Below are positions 15,541 to 24,638 of a stretch of DNA of 64,000 nt, one piece after another (position 1 is the first letter of the stretch; every line of letters starts with the position of its first letter). The stretch is from Amycolatopsis japonica (lineage in GTDB: Bacteria > Actinomycetota > Actinomycetes > Mycobacteriales > Pseudonocardiaceae): assembly GCF_000732925.1 (NCBI RefSeq), contig NZ_CP008953.1, positions 3,472,001 through 3,536,000 of the forward strand, written 5' to 3'. The notes below the pieces were generated by a model. The model did no database searches and was not told the origin of the DNA. It worked only from the letters and a program-made list of their open reading frames with translations. The position numbers were made by a program, and so were the translations under genes.

Positions 15541-17067
15541 ATGGAAGAGTCGGTGCGGCCGTCGTCCACCGTCAACGGGACGCCGCAGCACATCGACCTC
15601 CAGTCGATTCCGCTTCCCCCGCAACGGGGCGCGGGGGATGCCGCCGCGGTCGACACCACGTCGGCGCGGCCCCCTTACGCGGCTTGGGAATCGCGCTACC
15701 GCGCCTGGGTCATCGGTAGTGACGTTTTCACCGCGTTCGTGCTCATCGTGATGAGCGCCTTCTTGATCGATCGATCCGATCCGCACGACATGCACGCGCT
15801 CGGTACCGCCGCGGCCTTCCTGTTCGGGCTGTCGGTCTGCCGTGCCTGGAGTCCGCGTGTACTGGGCGAGGGTGCGGAGGAGTACCGGACGCTGGGGCGC
15901 GGCCTCGTGGCCACCGCCGTCCTCGTCGCGTTGGGCGGCCTGCTCTTCGGCGCGCTCGCCGTGCAGCCGTGGGTCTTCATCGTCGTCCCGATGATCTCGG
16001 TCTTCATGTTCCTGCAGCGGTACGCGCTGAGACAGGTGCTGCACCGGCGCAGGCGGCTCGGTGAATGCCTCCTTCCGGTGCTCGCGGCGGGAAGCCCCGA
16101 CACGGTCGCCGATCTGATCGCCCGCACGAAGGCCGATCCTCATGTCGGCTGGCGTGTGGAAGCCGTCTGTACGTATTCCGGTGCCGGCGCGGAGCGGGGG
16201 AGCGGCGAGGTGGAAGGCGTCCCGATCGTCGGGAAGCTCGACGACCTCGCGGGCCACGTCCGCCGCGGCGGTTACCGGGTGGTCGCCGTGACCGCCGATC
16301 AGCACTGGAACCCGAAGCGCCTCCAGCGGCTCGCCTGGGACCTCGAAGGAACGTCGGCCGAGATGGTGGTCGCGCCGATGCTGATGGAGGTCGCCGGGCC
16401 CCGGTTGAACGTCTCCGGCGTGCTCGGCATGCCGCTGCTGCGGGTGACCGCGCCGATGTTCACCGGCGGCCGCCGTCTGGTCAAGGAAGCGCTCGACCGG
16501 TTCGGCTCCGCCTTGCTCCTCACCCTCTTTTCCCCGCTGCTGCTGGCGATCGCGGTCGCGATCAAGCTGGACGACCACGGCCCGGTGATCTACCGGCAGC
16601 GTCGCGTCGGCCGCGACGGGCACACCTTCACGATGCTGAAGTTCCGCACGATGGTCACGAACGCCGACAAGCTCAAGCAGGAGCTCCAGTCGGACAACGA
16701 AGGCGCGGGCCCGTTGTTCAAGATGCGCAAGGATCCGCGGGTGACCCGGGTCGGCGGTCTGCTTCGCCGGTACTCCCTCGACGAGCTGCCGCAGCTGCTC
16801 AACGTCGTGAGCGGGCGGATGTCGCTCGTCGGTCCCCGTCCGCCACTGCCCGAGGAGACCGCGAAGTACGCTCCCGACGCGCGCCGCCGTCTCCTGGTCA
16901 AGCCGGGGCTGACCGGCCTCTGGCAGGTCAGCGGCCGCAGCGACCTCAGCTGGGCCGAGAGCATCCGCCTCGACCTGCGTTACGTCGAGGACTGGTCGCT
17001 GGCCCTCGACCTGGTGATCCTCTGGAAGACCTTCCGCGCGGTGGTGCAGGGACGAGGTGCCTACTGA
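15541..17067 (+). CDS. Exopolysaccharide polyprenyl glycosylphosphotransferase
   Basis: A 508-residue membrane enzyme that would start an exopolysaccharide or cell-surface glycan by transferring a sugar-1-phosphate to undecaprenyl phosphate. Four hydrophobic segments lie around residues 60-165. A soluble CoA-binding-like Rossmann domain follows (AAGSPDTVADLIARTKADP). The Bac_transf catalytic domain begins after a fifth membrane segment (LLLTLFSPLLLAIAVAIKLD). Catalytic-domain motifs are VIYRQRRVGRDG, TMLKFRTM, RRYSLDELPQLLNVVSG, MSLVGPRP and KPGLTGLWQVSGRS. ATG 15541 is preceded by GGGAGG; an upstream TTG is less likely. No other glycan genes adjoin, so the polymer is unknown. Confidence 0.92.
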   Translation: MEESVRPSSTVNGTPQHIDLQSIPLPPQRGAGDAAAVDTTSARPPYAAWESRYRAWVIGSDVFTAFVLIVMSAFLIDRSDPHDMHALGTAAAFLFGLSVCRAWSPRVLGEGAEEYRTLGRGLVATAVLVALGGLLFGALAVQPWVFIVVPMISVFMFLQRYALRQVLHRRRRLGECLLPVLAAGSPDTVADLIARTKADPHVGWRVEAVCTYSGAGAERGSGEVEGVPIVGKLDDLAGHVRRGGYRVVAVTADQHWNPKRLQRLAWDLEGTSAEMVVAPMLMEVAGPRLNVSGVLGMPLLRVTAPMFTGGRRLVKEALDRFGSALLLTLFSPLLLAIAVAIKLDDHGPVIYRQRRVGRDGHTFTMLKFRTMVTNADKLKQELQSDNEGAGPLFKMRKDPRVTRVGGLLRRYSLDELPQLLNVVSGRMSLVGPRPPLPEETAKYAPDARRRLLVKPGLTGLWQVSGRSDLSWAESIRLDLRYVEDWSLALDLVILWKTFRAVVQGRGAY

Positions 17068-17100
17068 CGCTTTCCTGTGACCGGACCCACACGCAGAGAT

Positions 17101-17132
17101 AGTTGAGCGAGAAATAGTTCAGCGCTCAACTA
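17101..17132. promoter_or_regulatory. Predicted MarR-family operator upstream of nitroreductase
   Basis: An imperfect palindrome GTTCAGCGCTCAAC (17117-17130, within TAGTTCAGCGCTCAACTA) and a half site AGTTGAGCG (17101-17109) lie 44-75 bp before the nitroreductase start. The palindrome differs by one base from the perfect GTTGAGCGCTCAAC found twice in the yceI-marR intergenic region, which suggests the same regulator. Confidence 0.7.
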
Positions 17133-17175
17133 GGTTGGGACGGGTACAGGACGCGTACGGAAGGAAGATCCACCC

Positions 17176-17790
17176 ATGACCACCAGCGTTGAGCCGACCG
17201 AAGCCTTGAACCTCCCGCAGGACGTTCAGGACCTGTTGTTCCGCGAGGCCCGCACCGCGAACAACTTCAGCGACGAGCCGGTGACCGACGAGCAGATCCG
17301 CGCGATCTACGAGCTGGTCAAATGGGCTCCGACGTCGATGAACAACCAGCCGCTGCGCGCGCTGGTGATCCGTACCGAAGAGGGCAAGAAGCGGCTGTCC
17401 CCGCTGATGTCCGAGGGCAACCGCGCCAAGACCGAGGCCGCGCCGGTGACCGTCGTGCTGGCCGCCGACACCGAGTTCCACGAGAACCTGCCGCGCACCT
17501 TCCCGCACTTCCCGGGCGCCAAGGACCTGTTCGCCGACGAGGCGGGCCGCGTCGAGACCGCCAAGCTCAACGCGCTGCTGCAGGTCGGTTACTTCATCAT
17601 CGGCGTCCGCGCCGCCGGGCTGGCCGCCGGCCCGATGACCGGCTTCGACGCCGAGGGCATCGACAAGGAGTTCTTCGCGGACAAGCCGTGGAAGTCCCTC
17701 GTCGTGATCAACGTCGGCAAGCCGGGCGAGAACCCCTGGTTCGACCGCCTGCCGCGGCTGGACTTCGACGAGGTCGTCGAGACCGTCTGA
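17176..17790 (+). CDS. Nitroreductase family protein, malonic semialdehyde reductase (RutE)-like
   Basis: A 204-residue FMN-dependent nitroreductase-fold protein. The FMN-binding block TANNFSDEPVTDEQIRAIYE and VKWAPTSMNNQPLRALVI is typical, and QVGYFIIGVRAAGLAAGPMT with FDAEGIDKEFF places it in the RutE/malonic semialdehyde reductase-like subgroup. RutE reduces malonic semialdehyde to 3-hydroxypropionate in pyrimidine breakdown, but no rut genes are nearby. A stress or detoxification role is equally plausible. The upstream MarR-type operator links it to the marR at 21.3 kb. Confidence 0.85.
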   Translation: MTTSVEPTEALNLPQDVQDLLFREARTANNFSDEPVTDEQIRAIYELVKWAPTSMNNQPLRALVIRTEEGKKRLSPLMSEGNRAKTEAAPVTVVLAADTEFHENLPRTFPHFPGAKDLFADEAGRVETAKLNALLQVGYFIIGVRAAGLAAGPMTGFDAEGIDKEFFADKPWKSLVVINVGKPGENPWFDRLPRLDFDEVVETV

Positions 17791-17807
17791 CCTCGTTCCT
17801 CGATACG

Positions 17808-17841
17808 CGAAGGCCTTCTTCCGATGGGAAGGAGGCCTTCG
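17808..17841 (+). terminator. Hairpin terminator after nitroreductase gene
   Basis: A 15-bp stem with one mismatch: CGAAGGCCTTCTTCC pairs with GGAAGGAGGCCTTCG around a 4-nt loop. It lies 18 bp past the nitroreductase stop and before thrS. Its arms share the GAAGGCCT core with the palindrome at 52.3 kb. Confidence 0.75.
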
Positions 17842-17928
17842 TGGTGTTAGGGGTAATGCGCGTGAGCCGCGCCGCACCTGACGACTAACATCACGGGAAC
17901 CATCCGCTTTAACCGCGAGGAGTCCATC

Positions 17929-19989
17929 GTGTCCCAGCCGTCGTCAGTAGCAGCCGCAACCGCCCCGCGCGTGGTGGTACCGGCGGGCACTACGGCGGGC
18001 ACCGCGGTCCGCGAAGCCGGGCTGCCGACCAAGGGACCGGACACGATCGTCGTCGTGCGCGACCCCGAGGGGAACCTCCGCGACCTCTCCTGGGCCCCGG
18101 AGGCCGAAGCCGAGGTCGAAGCCGTCGCGGCGAACACCGAGGACGGCCGCAGCGTCATCCGCCACTCGGCCGCCCACGTGCTCGCCCAGGCCGTGCAGCA
18201 GCAGTTCCCGCAGGCCAAACTGGGCATCGGCCCGCCGGTCAAGGACGGCTTCTACTACGACTTCGCCGTCGACACCCCGTTCACCCCGGAAGACCTGCAG
18301 GCGCTCGAGAAGCGCATGAAGCAGATCGTGAAGGGCGCGCAGCAGTTCTCCCGCCGCGTCTTCGACTCGGTCGACGAGGCCAAGAAGGAACTGGCCGACG
18401 AGCCGTTCAAGCTGGAACTCGTCGACATCAAGTCCGATGTGGACACCTCCGAGGTGATGGAGGTCGGCGGCGGCGAGCTGACCATCTACGACAACCTCGA
18501 CCCGCGCACCAAGGAGCGCGTGTGGAGCGACCTCTGCCGCGGCCCGCACGTGCCGACCACCAAGTTCATCCCGGCGTTCAAGCTCACCCGGGTCGCCGCC
18601 GCCTACTGGCGCGGTGACGACAAGAACCCGCAGCTGCAGCGGATCTACGGCACCGCGTGGGAATCCGCCGAGGCCCAGGACGTCTACCTGGAGCGCCTGG
18701 CCGAGGCCGAGCGGCGCGACCACCGCAAGCTCGGTGTCGAGCTGGACCTGTTCTCCTTCCCCGACGAGATCGGCTCGGGGCTGCCGGTGTTCCACCCCAA
18801 GGGCGGGATCATCCGGCAGGAGATGGAGAACTACTCGCGCCAGCGGCACGTCGAGGCCGGGTACGACTTCGTCTACTCGCCGCACATCACCAAGGGCGCG
18901 CTGTTCGAGACCTCCGGTCACCTCGACTGGTACCGCGACGGCATGTACCCGGCGATGCACCTCGACGCCGAGCACAACGAGGACGGTTCGGTCCGCAAAC
19001 CCGGCCAGGACTACTACCTCAAGCCGATGAACTGCCCGTTCCACGACCTGATCTTCCGTTCGCGCGGGCGTTCCTACCGGGAACTGCCGCTGCGGATGTT
19101 CGAGTTCGGTTCCGTGTACCGCTACGAGAAGTCCGGCGTGATCCACGGCCTGACCCGCGTGCGCGGGATGACGCAGGACGACGCGCACATCTTCTGCACC
19201 CTGGAGCAGGTCCCCGGTGAGCTGAAGTCCCTTTTGGACTTCGTGCTGAACCTGTTGCGCGACTACGGTCTCGACGATTTCTACCTCGAACTGTCCACTC
19301 GGAACGACGAGAAGTACATCGGTTCGGACGAGGTGTGGGACGAGGCGACCGAGGTGCTCCGCGCCGCCGCCGTGGACTCGGGGCTGGAACTGGTGCCGGA
19401 TCCGGGTGGCGCCGCGTTCTACGGGCCCAAGATCTCCGTGCAGGCGAAGGACGCGCTGGGCCGCACCTGGCAGATGTCGACCATCCAGCTGGACTTCATG
19501 CTGCCCGAGAAGTTCGAACTGGAGTACACCGCGGGCGACGGCAGCCGTCAGCGCCCGGTGATGATCCACCGCGCGCTGTTCGGCTCGATCGAGCGGTTCT
19601 TCGGCGTGCTGACCGAGCACTACGCGGGCGCGTTCCCGGCGTGGCTGTCGCCGGTCCAGGTGGTCGGCATCCCGATCACCGAGGACCAGGTCGAGCACCT
19701 GCGCGGGGTCGAGAAGGCGCTGCGGGCCAAGGGGATCCGGGTCGACGTCGACGCGAGCGGCGACCGGATGCAGAAGAAGATCCGCACCCACACCACGCAG
19801 AAGGTGCCTTTCATGCTCCTGGCGGGCGCGAAGGACGTCGAGGCGGGAGCGGTGTCGTTCCGGTTCCGTGACGGCGGCCAGATCAACGGTGTCTCGGTGG
19901 ACGACGCGGTCGAGGCGATCGCCGGCTGGGTCCAGCGCCGTGAGAACGCTTCGCCGACCGTGGCGGGCTTGGAGGCGGTACTCCGGTGA
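17929..19989 (+). CDS. thrS: Threonyl-tRNA synthetase
   Basis: A 686-residue class II synthetase that charges tRNA-Thr in the cytosol. An N-terminal TGS-like segment is followed by the editing/HxxxH domain ([16 protein letters not shown]) and the catalytic core with [20 protein letters not shown]. Zinc-site and core sequences include [37 protein letters not shown] and [19 protein letters not shown]. The anticodon-binding domain is C-terminal. GTG 17929 follows GCGAGGAG. Its stop overlaps the HIT gene start (GTGA), and the pair heads the same gene series as in M. tuberculosis (Rv2614c-Rv2613c). No T-box-like leader was seen. Confidence 0.97.
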   Translation: MSQPSSVAAATAPRVVVPAGTTAGTAVREAGLPTKGPDTIVVVRDPEGNLRDLSWAPEAEAEVEAVAANTEDGRSVIRHSAAHVLAQAVQQQFPQAKLGIGPPVKDGFYYDFAVDTPFTPEDLQALEKRMKQIVKGAQQFSRRVFDSVDEAKKELADEPFKLELVDIKSDVDTSEVMEVGGGELTIYDNLDPRTKERVWSDLCRGPHVPTTKFIPAFKLTRVAAAYWRGDDKNPQLQRIYGTAWESAEAQDVYLERLAEAERRDHRKLGVELDLFSFPDEIGSGLPVFHPKGGIIRQEMENYSRQRHVEAGYDFVYSPHITKGALFETSGHLDWYRDGMYPAMHLDAEHNEDGSVRKPGQDYYLKPMNCPFHDLIFRSRGRSYRELPLRMFEFGSVYRYEKSGVIHGLTRVRGMTQDDAHIFCTLEQVPGELKSLLDFVLNLLRDYGLDDFYLELSTRNDEKYIGSDEVWDEATEVLRAAAVDSGLELVPDPGGAAFYGPKISVQAKDALGRTWQMSTIQLDFMLPEKFELEYTAGDGSRQRPVMIHRALFGSIERFFGVLTEHYAGAFPAWLSPVQVVGIPITEDQVEHLRGVEKALRAKGIRVDVDASGDRMQKKIRTHTTQKVPFMLLAGAKDVEAGAVSFRFRDGGQINGVSVDDAVEAIAGWVQRRENASPTVAGLEAVLR

Positions 19990-20522
19990 CGGGCCTCGAT
20001 GGCCCTGACGTCGTCGGACAGGACGGTGTGGGGGTCCCGGACGCGTTGCAGCGCCTGTGGACCCCGCATCGGCTCGCCTACGTGCAGGGGTCGAAGCGGC
20101 CCGACGAGGGGTGCCCGTTCTGTCATCTCCCCGAGAAGAGTGACGAGGACGCGCTGATCCTCGCGCGCGGGAAGACGGTGTACGCGGTGCTGAACCTGTA
20201 CCCGTACAACCCCGGTCACCTGATGGCCGTGCCGTACCGCCATGTCGCGGACTACACGGACCTGACGCCGGAGGAGACCGTCGAGGTGGCGGAGTTCACC
20301 CAGCACGCGATGCGGGTTATCCGGGAGGTGTCGTCGGCGCACGGGTTCAACATCGGGATGAACCAGGGTGTGATCGCCGGTGCGGGCATCGCCGCGCATC
20401 TGCATCAGCACGTGGTGCCGAGGTGGGGTGGCGACGCGAACTTCATGCCGGTGATCGGGCACACGAAGGTGTTGCCGCAGTTGCTGGGGGAGACGCGGCA
20501 GCTGCTGGCGGACGCCTGGTAG
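19986..20522 (+). CDS. HIT-domain nucleotide phosphorylase/hydrolase (AP4A phosphorylase-like)
   Basis: A 178-residue histidine-triad protein. CPFC (43-46) is a likely zinc ligand pair, and the active-site triad HLHQHVVP has His at 138, 140 and 142. The family cleaves dinucleoside polyphosphates; the M. tuberculosis orthologue by position (Rv2613c) is an AP4A phosphorylase. The GTG start overlaps the thrS stop, so translation is coupled. Lysyl- and other tRNA synthetases make AP4A as a by-product, which gives a sensible reason for the pairing (inference). Confidence 0.9.
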   Translation: MTGLDGPDVVGQDGVGVPDALQRLWTPHRLAYVQGSKRPDEGCPFCHLPEKSDEDALILARGKTVYAVLNLYPYNPGHLMAVPYRHVADYTDLTPEETVEVAEFTQHAMRVIREVSSAHGFNIGMNQGVIAGAGIAAHLHQHVVPRWGGDANFMPVIGHTKVLPQLLGETRQLLADAW

Positions 20523-20542
20523 TTACCTGGCCGGTGGCTGAT

Positions 20543-20595
20543 GTCATGAAAGGGTCGTTCAGGACGAAAAACGTCTTGAACGACCCTTTCATGAC
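20543..20595. terminator. Long palindromic hairpin between convergent HIT and yceI genes
   Basis: Arms of about 24 bp: GTCATGAAAGGGTCGTTCAG at the left pairs with TGAACGACCCTTTCATGAC at the right, with one mismatch and an A-rich loop. It sits between two gene 3' ends and probably terminates both. The GAAAGG...CCTTTC part resembles the palindromes at 41.9 and 48.5 kb. Confidence 0.75.
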
Positions 20596-20606
20596 ACTCG
20601 GGGGCC

Positions 20607-21149
20607 TCAGGCGTTGAGCGCGGCCTGCAGCTCGATGTCGATCTTGACCTTCTCGGACAGGAAGGCGTTGCCCTCCGGGCCGATGCCGAAGTCGCGGCGG
20701 TTCACCGTGGCGGAGGCCGAGACGCCGAGGGTGGTGGCGTTGTCGTTGGCCGGGTTGGTGCCGATGCCGTTGAACTCCGCCTCGAGCGAGACCGGGACGG
20801 TCTTGCCGCGCCAGGTGAGCTCGCCGTCGATGACGTAGTCGCCGCCGTCCTCGCGGATGCCGGTCGAGCGGAAGGTGATGACCGGGTGCTCGTCGACGTG
20901 GAAGAAGTCCTCGGACTTGAGGTGCGTGTCACGACCGTCGACGCCGCTGGCGACCGACGAGGCGTCGATCTCGACGGTGACCGACGAGTCGAGGATGTTG
21001 TCGGCGGTGACGACCTCACCGGTGAAGGCGGTGAAGTTGCCCCGGGACTTCGCCAGGCCGAGGTGCTTCACGGTGTAGGCGATGTCGGAGTGGGCGGTGT
21101 CGATCGTCCACTTGCCTGCGACGTAGCCCGGGATCTCGGTGGTGGTCAT
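20607..21149 (-). CDS. YceI-family lipid-binding protein
   Basis: A 180-residue beta-barrel protein of the lipocalin-like YceI family, which bind polyprenoid or amphiphilic molecules. Motifs: WTIDTAHSDIAYTVKHLGLA (an almost canonical YceI start), GNFTAFTGEVV, FFHVDEHPVITFRS and SATVNRRDFGIGPEGNAFLS. There is no signal peptide, so it is cytosolic, as in many actinomycetes. It is divergent from marR with two palindromic operators between them, so MarR control is likely. Confidence 0.92.
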   Translation of the reverse strand: MTTTEIPGYVAGKWTIDTAHSDIAYTVKHLGLAKSRGNFTAFTGEVVTADNILDSSVTVEIDASSVASGVDGRDTHLKSEDFFHVDEHPVITFRSTGIREDGGDYVIDGELTWRGKTVPVSLEAEFNGIGTNPANDNATTLGVSASATVNRRDFGIGPEGNAFLSEKVKIDIELQAALNA

Positions 21150-21200
21150 GTGAGTCGATCTCCAAAAAGTCTGTGTGCGTTCGTGGTGAACCCTCGTCTG

Positions 21201-21214
21201 GTTGAGCGCTCAAC
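21201..21214. promoter_or_regulatory. Predicted MarR operator 1 (yceI-marR intergenic)
   Basis: A perfect palindrome GTTGAGCGCTCAAC, 52 bp before the yceI start on the minus side. Its centre is 34 bp from that of the second copy. Confidence 0.75.
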
Positions 21215-21232
21215 AACGACTGTAGCGCAATT

Positions 21233-21250
21233 TGGTTGAGCGCTCAACCA
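21233..21250. promoter_or_regulatory. Predicted MarR operator 2 (yceI-marR intergenic)
   Basis: A perfect 18-bp palindrome TGGTTGAGCGCTCAACCA ending 17 bp before the marR start at 21268, well placed for autorepression. Confidence 0.78.
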
Positions 21251-21267
21251 GGGGTAGAATGGGCGTC

Positions 21268-21810
21268 ATGTCCGAACCCCGATGGCTCTCCGACGAGGAG
21301 CAAAAAGTCTGGCGCGACTTCTCCGCGGCCACGCGGATGCTGCAAGCGCACCTGGAGGGCCAGCTTCAGCACGAGGCGGGCATGCCTCACACCTACTACG
21401 AAGTGCTCGTCGCCCTTTCCGAGGCGCCGGAGCGGCGGCTGCGGATGAGTGAGCTCGCCGACGCGCGCAAGGCGTCGCGCAGCAGGCTCTCGCACGCGGT
21501 CGCGCGCCTCGAGGCGAACGGCTGGGTGCGCCGTGAGTCCTGTCCCACCGACAAACGCGGTTCCTGGGCGGTGCTCACCGCCGACGGTTTCGCCGCGCTG
21601 GAGGAGGCCGCGCCGGGGCACGTCGAGGCGGTCCGCGAGAGCCTCTTCGACCCGCTGACCCCCGAACAGGTGAAGGCGCTCGGCGAGATCAGCGCCGCCG
21701 TACTGGCGCGGCTGTCGCCGAAGTGCGCCGCCGCCGAGGCGGAATTGGCGCTGCGGGAAGAGAGTCTCGCGGACCTCGCCGGCTCGGCCGAACTGGCCAA
21801 AGCGGACTGA
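21268..21810 (+). CDS. MarR-family transcriptional regulator
   Basis: A 180-residue winged-helix protein. The MarR core is visible as HTYYEVLVALSEAPERRLRM, SELADARKASRSRLSHAVAR (recognition helix), LEANGWVRRESCPTDKRG and SWAVLTADGF. ATG 21268 is chosen because the palindromic operator ends just upstream; an in-frame ATG at 21259 is possible. It is divergent from yceI. Predicted to bind GTTGAGCGCTCAAC sites near yceI, its own promoter and the nitroreductase gene 4 kb away. The inducing ligand is unknown. Confidence 0.92.
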   Translation: MSEPRWLSDEEQKVWRDFSAATRMLQAHLEGQLQHEAGMPHTYYEVLVALSEAPERRLRMSELADARKASRSRLSHAVARLEANGWVRRESCPTDKRGSWAVLTADGFAALEEAAPGHVEAVRESLFDPLTPEQVKALGEISAAVLARLSPKCAAAEAELALREESLADLAGSAELAKAD

Positions 21811-21914
21811 CCTGGAGCCGGTCCAGGGGCGGGCGCGACGACGAGTGTCGGTGCGGGTGGATAGGCTTCGGGCGGCCACCCGACCCTGCTGCTTTAGGTG
21901 CACCTGAAGAACCG

Positions 21915-22556
21915 ATGCTCAACATTTTCGCGCGCGCCTCCGTTTCCCGCGTCACCGACCCGATGGGGAAGGTGCTCGTGCGCGCCGGTCTGACCCCCAA
22001 CGCGATGACCGTCATCGGCACGGCCGGGGCGGTGCTGTGCGCGCTCGGGTTCTTTCCCAACGACATGCTGCTGTGGGGCACCTTCACCGTCTGGGGCTTC
22101 GCGATGCTGGACCTGCTGGATGGCGCGATGGCCCGCGCCCGCGGGTACGGCACGGCGTTCGGGGCCGTCCTCGACGCGACCTGCGACAGGCTGGTCGACG
22201 GCGCGTTGTTCGCCGCGATCGCCTGGTGGTGCTTCGTCCACGACGACAATCGCCCGGCCGCGGCCGCCGCGCTGATCTGCCTGGTGCTCGCGCAGGTCAT
22301 CTCGTACGTCAAGGCCCGCGCCGAGGCCTCCGGGCTGGAGGCGGACGGCGGCCTCGTCGAACGCGCGGAACGCCTGATCATCGCCCTCGTGGGAACCGGA
22401 CTGCACGGTCTGGGCGTTCCGTACACCGTGGACATCACGCTCTGGCTCCTCGCGGTGCTTTCGGTGATCACCCTGCTGCAGCGGACGGCCGCGGTGGCCA
22501 AGGCGGCGAGGGCCGCCAAGGCGGCGGGGCCACCCGCCGCGGAGGGCGGGGCATGA
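21915..22556 (+). CDS. pgsA: Phosphatidylinositol phosphate synthase
   Basis: A 213-residue integral membrane CDP-alcohol phosphatidyltransferase. The complete signature DG-x2-AR-x8-G-x3-D-x3-D is present: D69 G70, A73 R74, G83, D87, D91. In actinobacteria the enzyme of this locus joins inositol-1-phosphate to CDP-diacylglycerol, the first committed step to phosphatidylinositol and PIMs. Its stop overlaps the next gene (ATGA), and patA and pimA follow as in M. tuberculosis (Rv2612c-Rv2610c). The context makes the inositol substrate more likely than glycerol phosphate. Confidence 0.92.
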   Translation: MLNIFARASVSRVTDPMGKVLVRAGLTPNAMTVIGTAGAVLCALGFFPNDMLLWGTFTVWGFAMLDLLDGAMARARGYGTAFGAVLDATCDRLVDGALFAAIAWWCFVHDDNRPAAAAALICLVLAQVISYVKARAEASGLEADGGLVERAERLIIALVGTGLHGLGVPYTVDITLWLLAVLSVITLLQRTAAVAKAARAAKAAGPPAAEGGA

Positions 22557-23470
22557 GCGGGTTCTCCCAGCGGCTCGGTGACCTCGGCTACGCGACGGGC
22601 TGGCGGCTCGCGCGCTGGCTGCCGGAGTCGATGGGCTCGGTGACCTTCGGGCTGGGCGCCGATCTGGCCGTCCGGCGGGACGGCGGCGGGGTGCGCCAGC
22701 TTCGGCGCAACCTCGCCAGGGTCGTGCCGCAGGCGGACGGTGTCGAACTCGACGAACTGACCCGCCGCGCGATGCGGTCGTACGCCCGCTACTGGCACGA
22801 GATGTTCCGGCTGCCCTCGATGGACCACAAGGAGGTCAGCCGCAAGGTCGCCCAGTCGATCACCGGCGTGGAGAACCTCGACGCGGCCCTCGCCGAGGGC
22901 AACGGCGCGGTGATGGCGCTGCCGCACAGCGGCAACTGGGACGCCGCCGGCGTCTGGCTCGCCGACTATCTCGGCGGTTTCACCACGGTCGCGGAGCGGC
23001 TGAAACCCGAGTCGCTGTACCAGCGGTTCGTGTCCTACCGGGAATCGCTCGGTTTCGAGATCGTCCCGCTGACCGGCGACAGCTCCGCGATGCGCGTGCT
23101 GCTCAAGCGGCTGCGGGAGAACAAGGCGATCTGCCTGGTGGGGGACCGGGACCTGACGAACTCCGGCGTGCCGGTCAAGTTCTTCGGCGAGCAGACCAAG
23201 ATGCCGGGCGGGCCCGCGCGGCTGGCCGCCACCACCGGCGCCGCGCTGATCCCGGCCGGGTGCTGGTTCACCGAGGATGGCTGGCAGATCCGCCTGCACC
23301 CGCGGATCCGGGTCACGAACCGGTCCGAGGTCCCGGCGGCCACCCAGGCGCTGGCGGACATCTTCGCGGGGGACATCGCCGCGCATCCGGCCGACTGGCA
23401 CATGATGCAGAAGTTCTGGCTCTCCGATTTCGAAGCCGGGGAACAGGCCGAACCCGGCGAAGCGAGCTGA
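22553..23470 (+). CDS. patA: Phosphatidylinositol mannoside acyltransferase
   Basis: A 305-residue LPLAT-type acyltransferase. The catalytic motif H-x4-D is HSGNWD at 125-130. Other family blocks are RRAMRSYARYWHEMFRLPSM, CLVGDRDLTNSGVPVKFFGE and MPGGPARLAATTGAALIPAG. PatA acylates the 6-position of the mannose added to phosphatidylinositol by PimA, at the inner face of the membrane. It starts within the pgsA stop codon and is followed by pimA after 4 bp, a tight operon. Confidence 0.92.
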   Translation: MSGFSQRLGDLGYATGWRLARWLPESMGSVTFGLGADLAVRRDGGGVRQLRRNLARVVPQADGVELDELTRRAMRSYARYWHEMFRLPSMDHKEVSRKVAQSITGVENLDAALAEGNGAVMALPHSGNWDAAGVWLADYLGGFTTVAERLKPESLYQRFVSYRESLGFEIVPLTGDSSAMRVLLKRLRENKAICLVGDRDLTNSGVPVKFFGEQTKMPGGPARLAATTGAALIPAGCWFTEDGWQIRLHPRIRVTNRSEVPAATQALADIFAGDIAAHPADWHMMQKFWLSDFEAGEQAEPGEAS

Positions 23471-23474
23471 ACGG

Positions 23475-24638
23475 ATGGCTCAGTCGCGGGTCATGAAGAT
23501 CGGGATCGTCTGCCCGTATTCGTTCGACGTGCCGGGCGGTGTGCAGGGACACGTCATCGATCTCGCGAAGGCGCTGCTGGCGCGCGGGCACCAGGTCTCG
23601 GTGCTCGCACCGGCGGACGAGGACTCCGACGTCCCGGATTTCGTGGTCCCCGCCGGGAAAGCGCTCGGTATCCCGTACAACGGCTCGGTCGCGCGGCTGC
23701 AGTTCGGCCCGGTGTCCTACGCCCGCGTGCGGCGATGGATCCGCGACGGCGACTTCGACGTCCTGCACCTGCACGAGCCCGCCGCGCCGAGTCTTTCCTT
23801 GCTGGCGCTGAAGGTCGCGGACGGCCCGATCGTGGCGACCTTCCACACCGCGACGACGCGTTCGCGCACACTGGCGGCGTTCCAGCCGGTGCTGCGGCCG
23901 CTGCTGGAGAAGATCACCGCGCGGATCGCGGTTTCGGCGCTGGCCCGCCGGGTCCAGGTCGAGCACGCCGGGGGTGACGCGGTCGAGGTGCCCAACGGCG
24001 TCGACGTCGACTTCTTCTCCCGCGCGCTCCCGCTGGACGGCTACCCGCGAGCGGGTGGCACGGTCGGTTTCGTCGGGCGGTACACCGAGCCCCGCAAGGG
24101 GATGGGGGTGCTGCTGGAGGCGTTGCGGATACTGCTGCCGGAGTTCGAGGAGCTGCGGCTGCTGGTCGTCGGCCGCGGCGACGCCGATCAGCTCCGGCGC
24201 GAGGCCGGGCCGGAGTTGGCGCCGCACATCGATCTGCTCGGCCAGGTCGACGACGAGACGAAGGCGCGGGCACTGCGCAGTGTCGACGTCTACTGCGCGC
24301 CGAACACGGGCGGCGAGAGTTTCGGGATGATCCTCACCGAGGCGATGGCGGCGGGAACGCCCGTGCTGGCGAGCGGCCTGGACTCGTTCCGCCGGGTCCT
24401 CGACGACGGCAAGGCCGGGATGCTGACCGAGACCGGCGACGCGGCGGCGCTGGCCGACGGGTTGCGCGAGCTGCTCGGAGACCCGGCCCGACGGGCGTCG
24501 CTGGCGGCGGCCGCGGGGGAGCGCGTCGCGATGTTCGACTGGTCCGTGGTCACGACGCAGGTCCTGCGGGTGTACGAGACGGCGATCGCCGCCGACCCCC
24601 GGCGGGTCGGCGCGGGCGAACGCGAGTTCAGCCGGTGA
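23475..24638 (+). CDS. pimA: Phosphatidylinositol alpha-mannosyltransferase
   Basis: A 387-residue GT4, GT-B-fold enzyme that transfers the first mannose from GDP-mannose to phosphatidylinositol. The N-domain has IGIVCPYSFDVPGGVQGHVI (the GGVQ loop) and the conserved LHLHEP. The nucleotide-sugar site is VGFVGRYTEPRKGMGVLLEA, and the E-x7-E motif is in GGESFGMILTEAMAAGTPVL. Start 23475 is an ATG; a second ATG (MKIGIV) seven codons later is the position used by many homologues. The stop overlaps the next GTG. Confidence 0.95.
   Translation: MAQSRVMKIGIVCPYSFDVPGGVQGHVIDLAKALLARGHQVSVLAPADEDSDVPDFVVPAGKALGIPYNGSVARLQFGPVSYARVRRWIRDGDFDVLHLHEPAAPSLSLLALKVADGPIVATFHTATTRSRTLAAFQPVLRPLLEKITARIAVSALARRVQVEHAGGDAVEVPNGVDVDFFSRALPLDGYPRAGGTVGFVGRYTEPRKGMGVLLEALRILLPEFEELRLLVVGRGDADQLRREAGPELAPHIDLLGQVDDETKARALRSVDVYCAPNTGGESFGMILTEAMAAGTPVLASGLDSFRRVLDDGKAGMLTETGDAAALADGLRELLGDPARRASLAAAAGERVAMFDWSVVTTQVLRVYETAIAADPRRVGAGEREFSR

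Noticed and set aside
17842..17928. Possible T-box or attenuator leader of thrS
   Set aside because: The leader is under 90 bp and lacks a specifier loop or T-box sequence; only a terminator of the upstream gene is seen.
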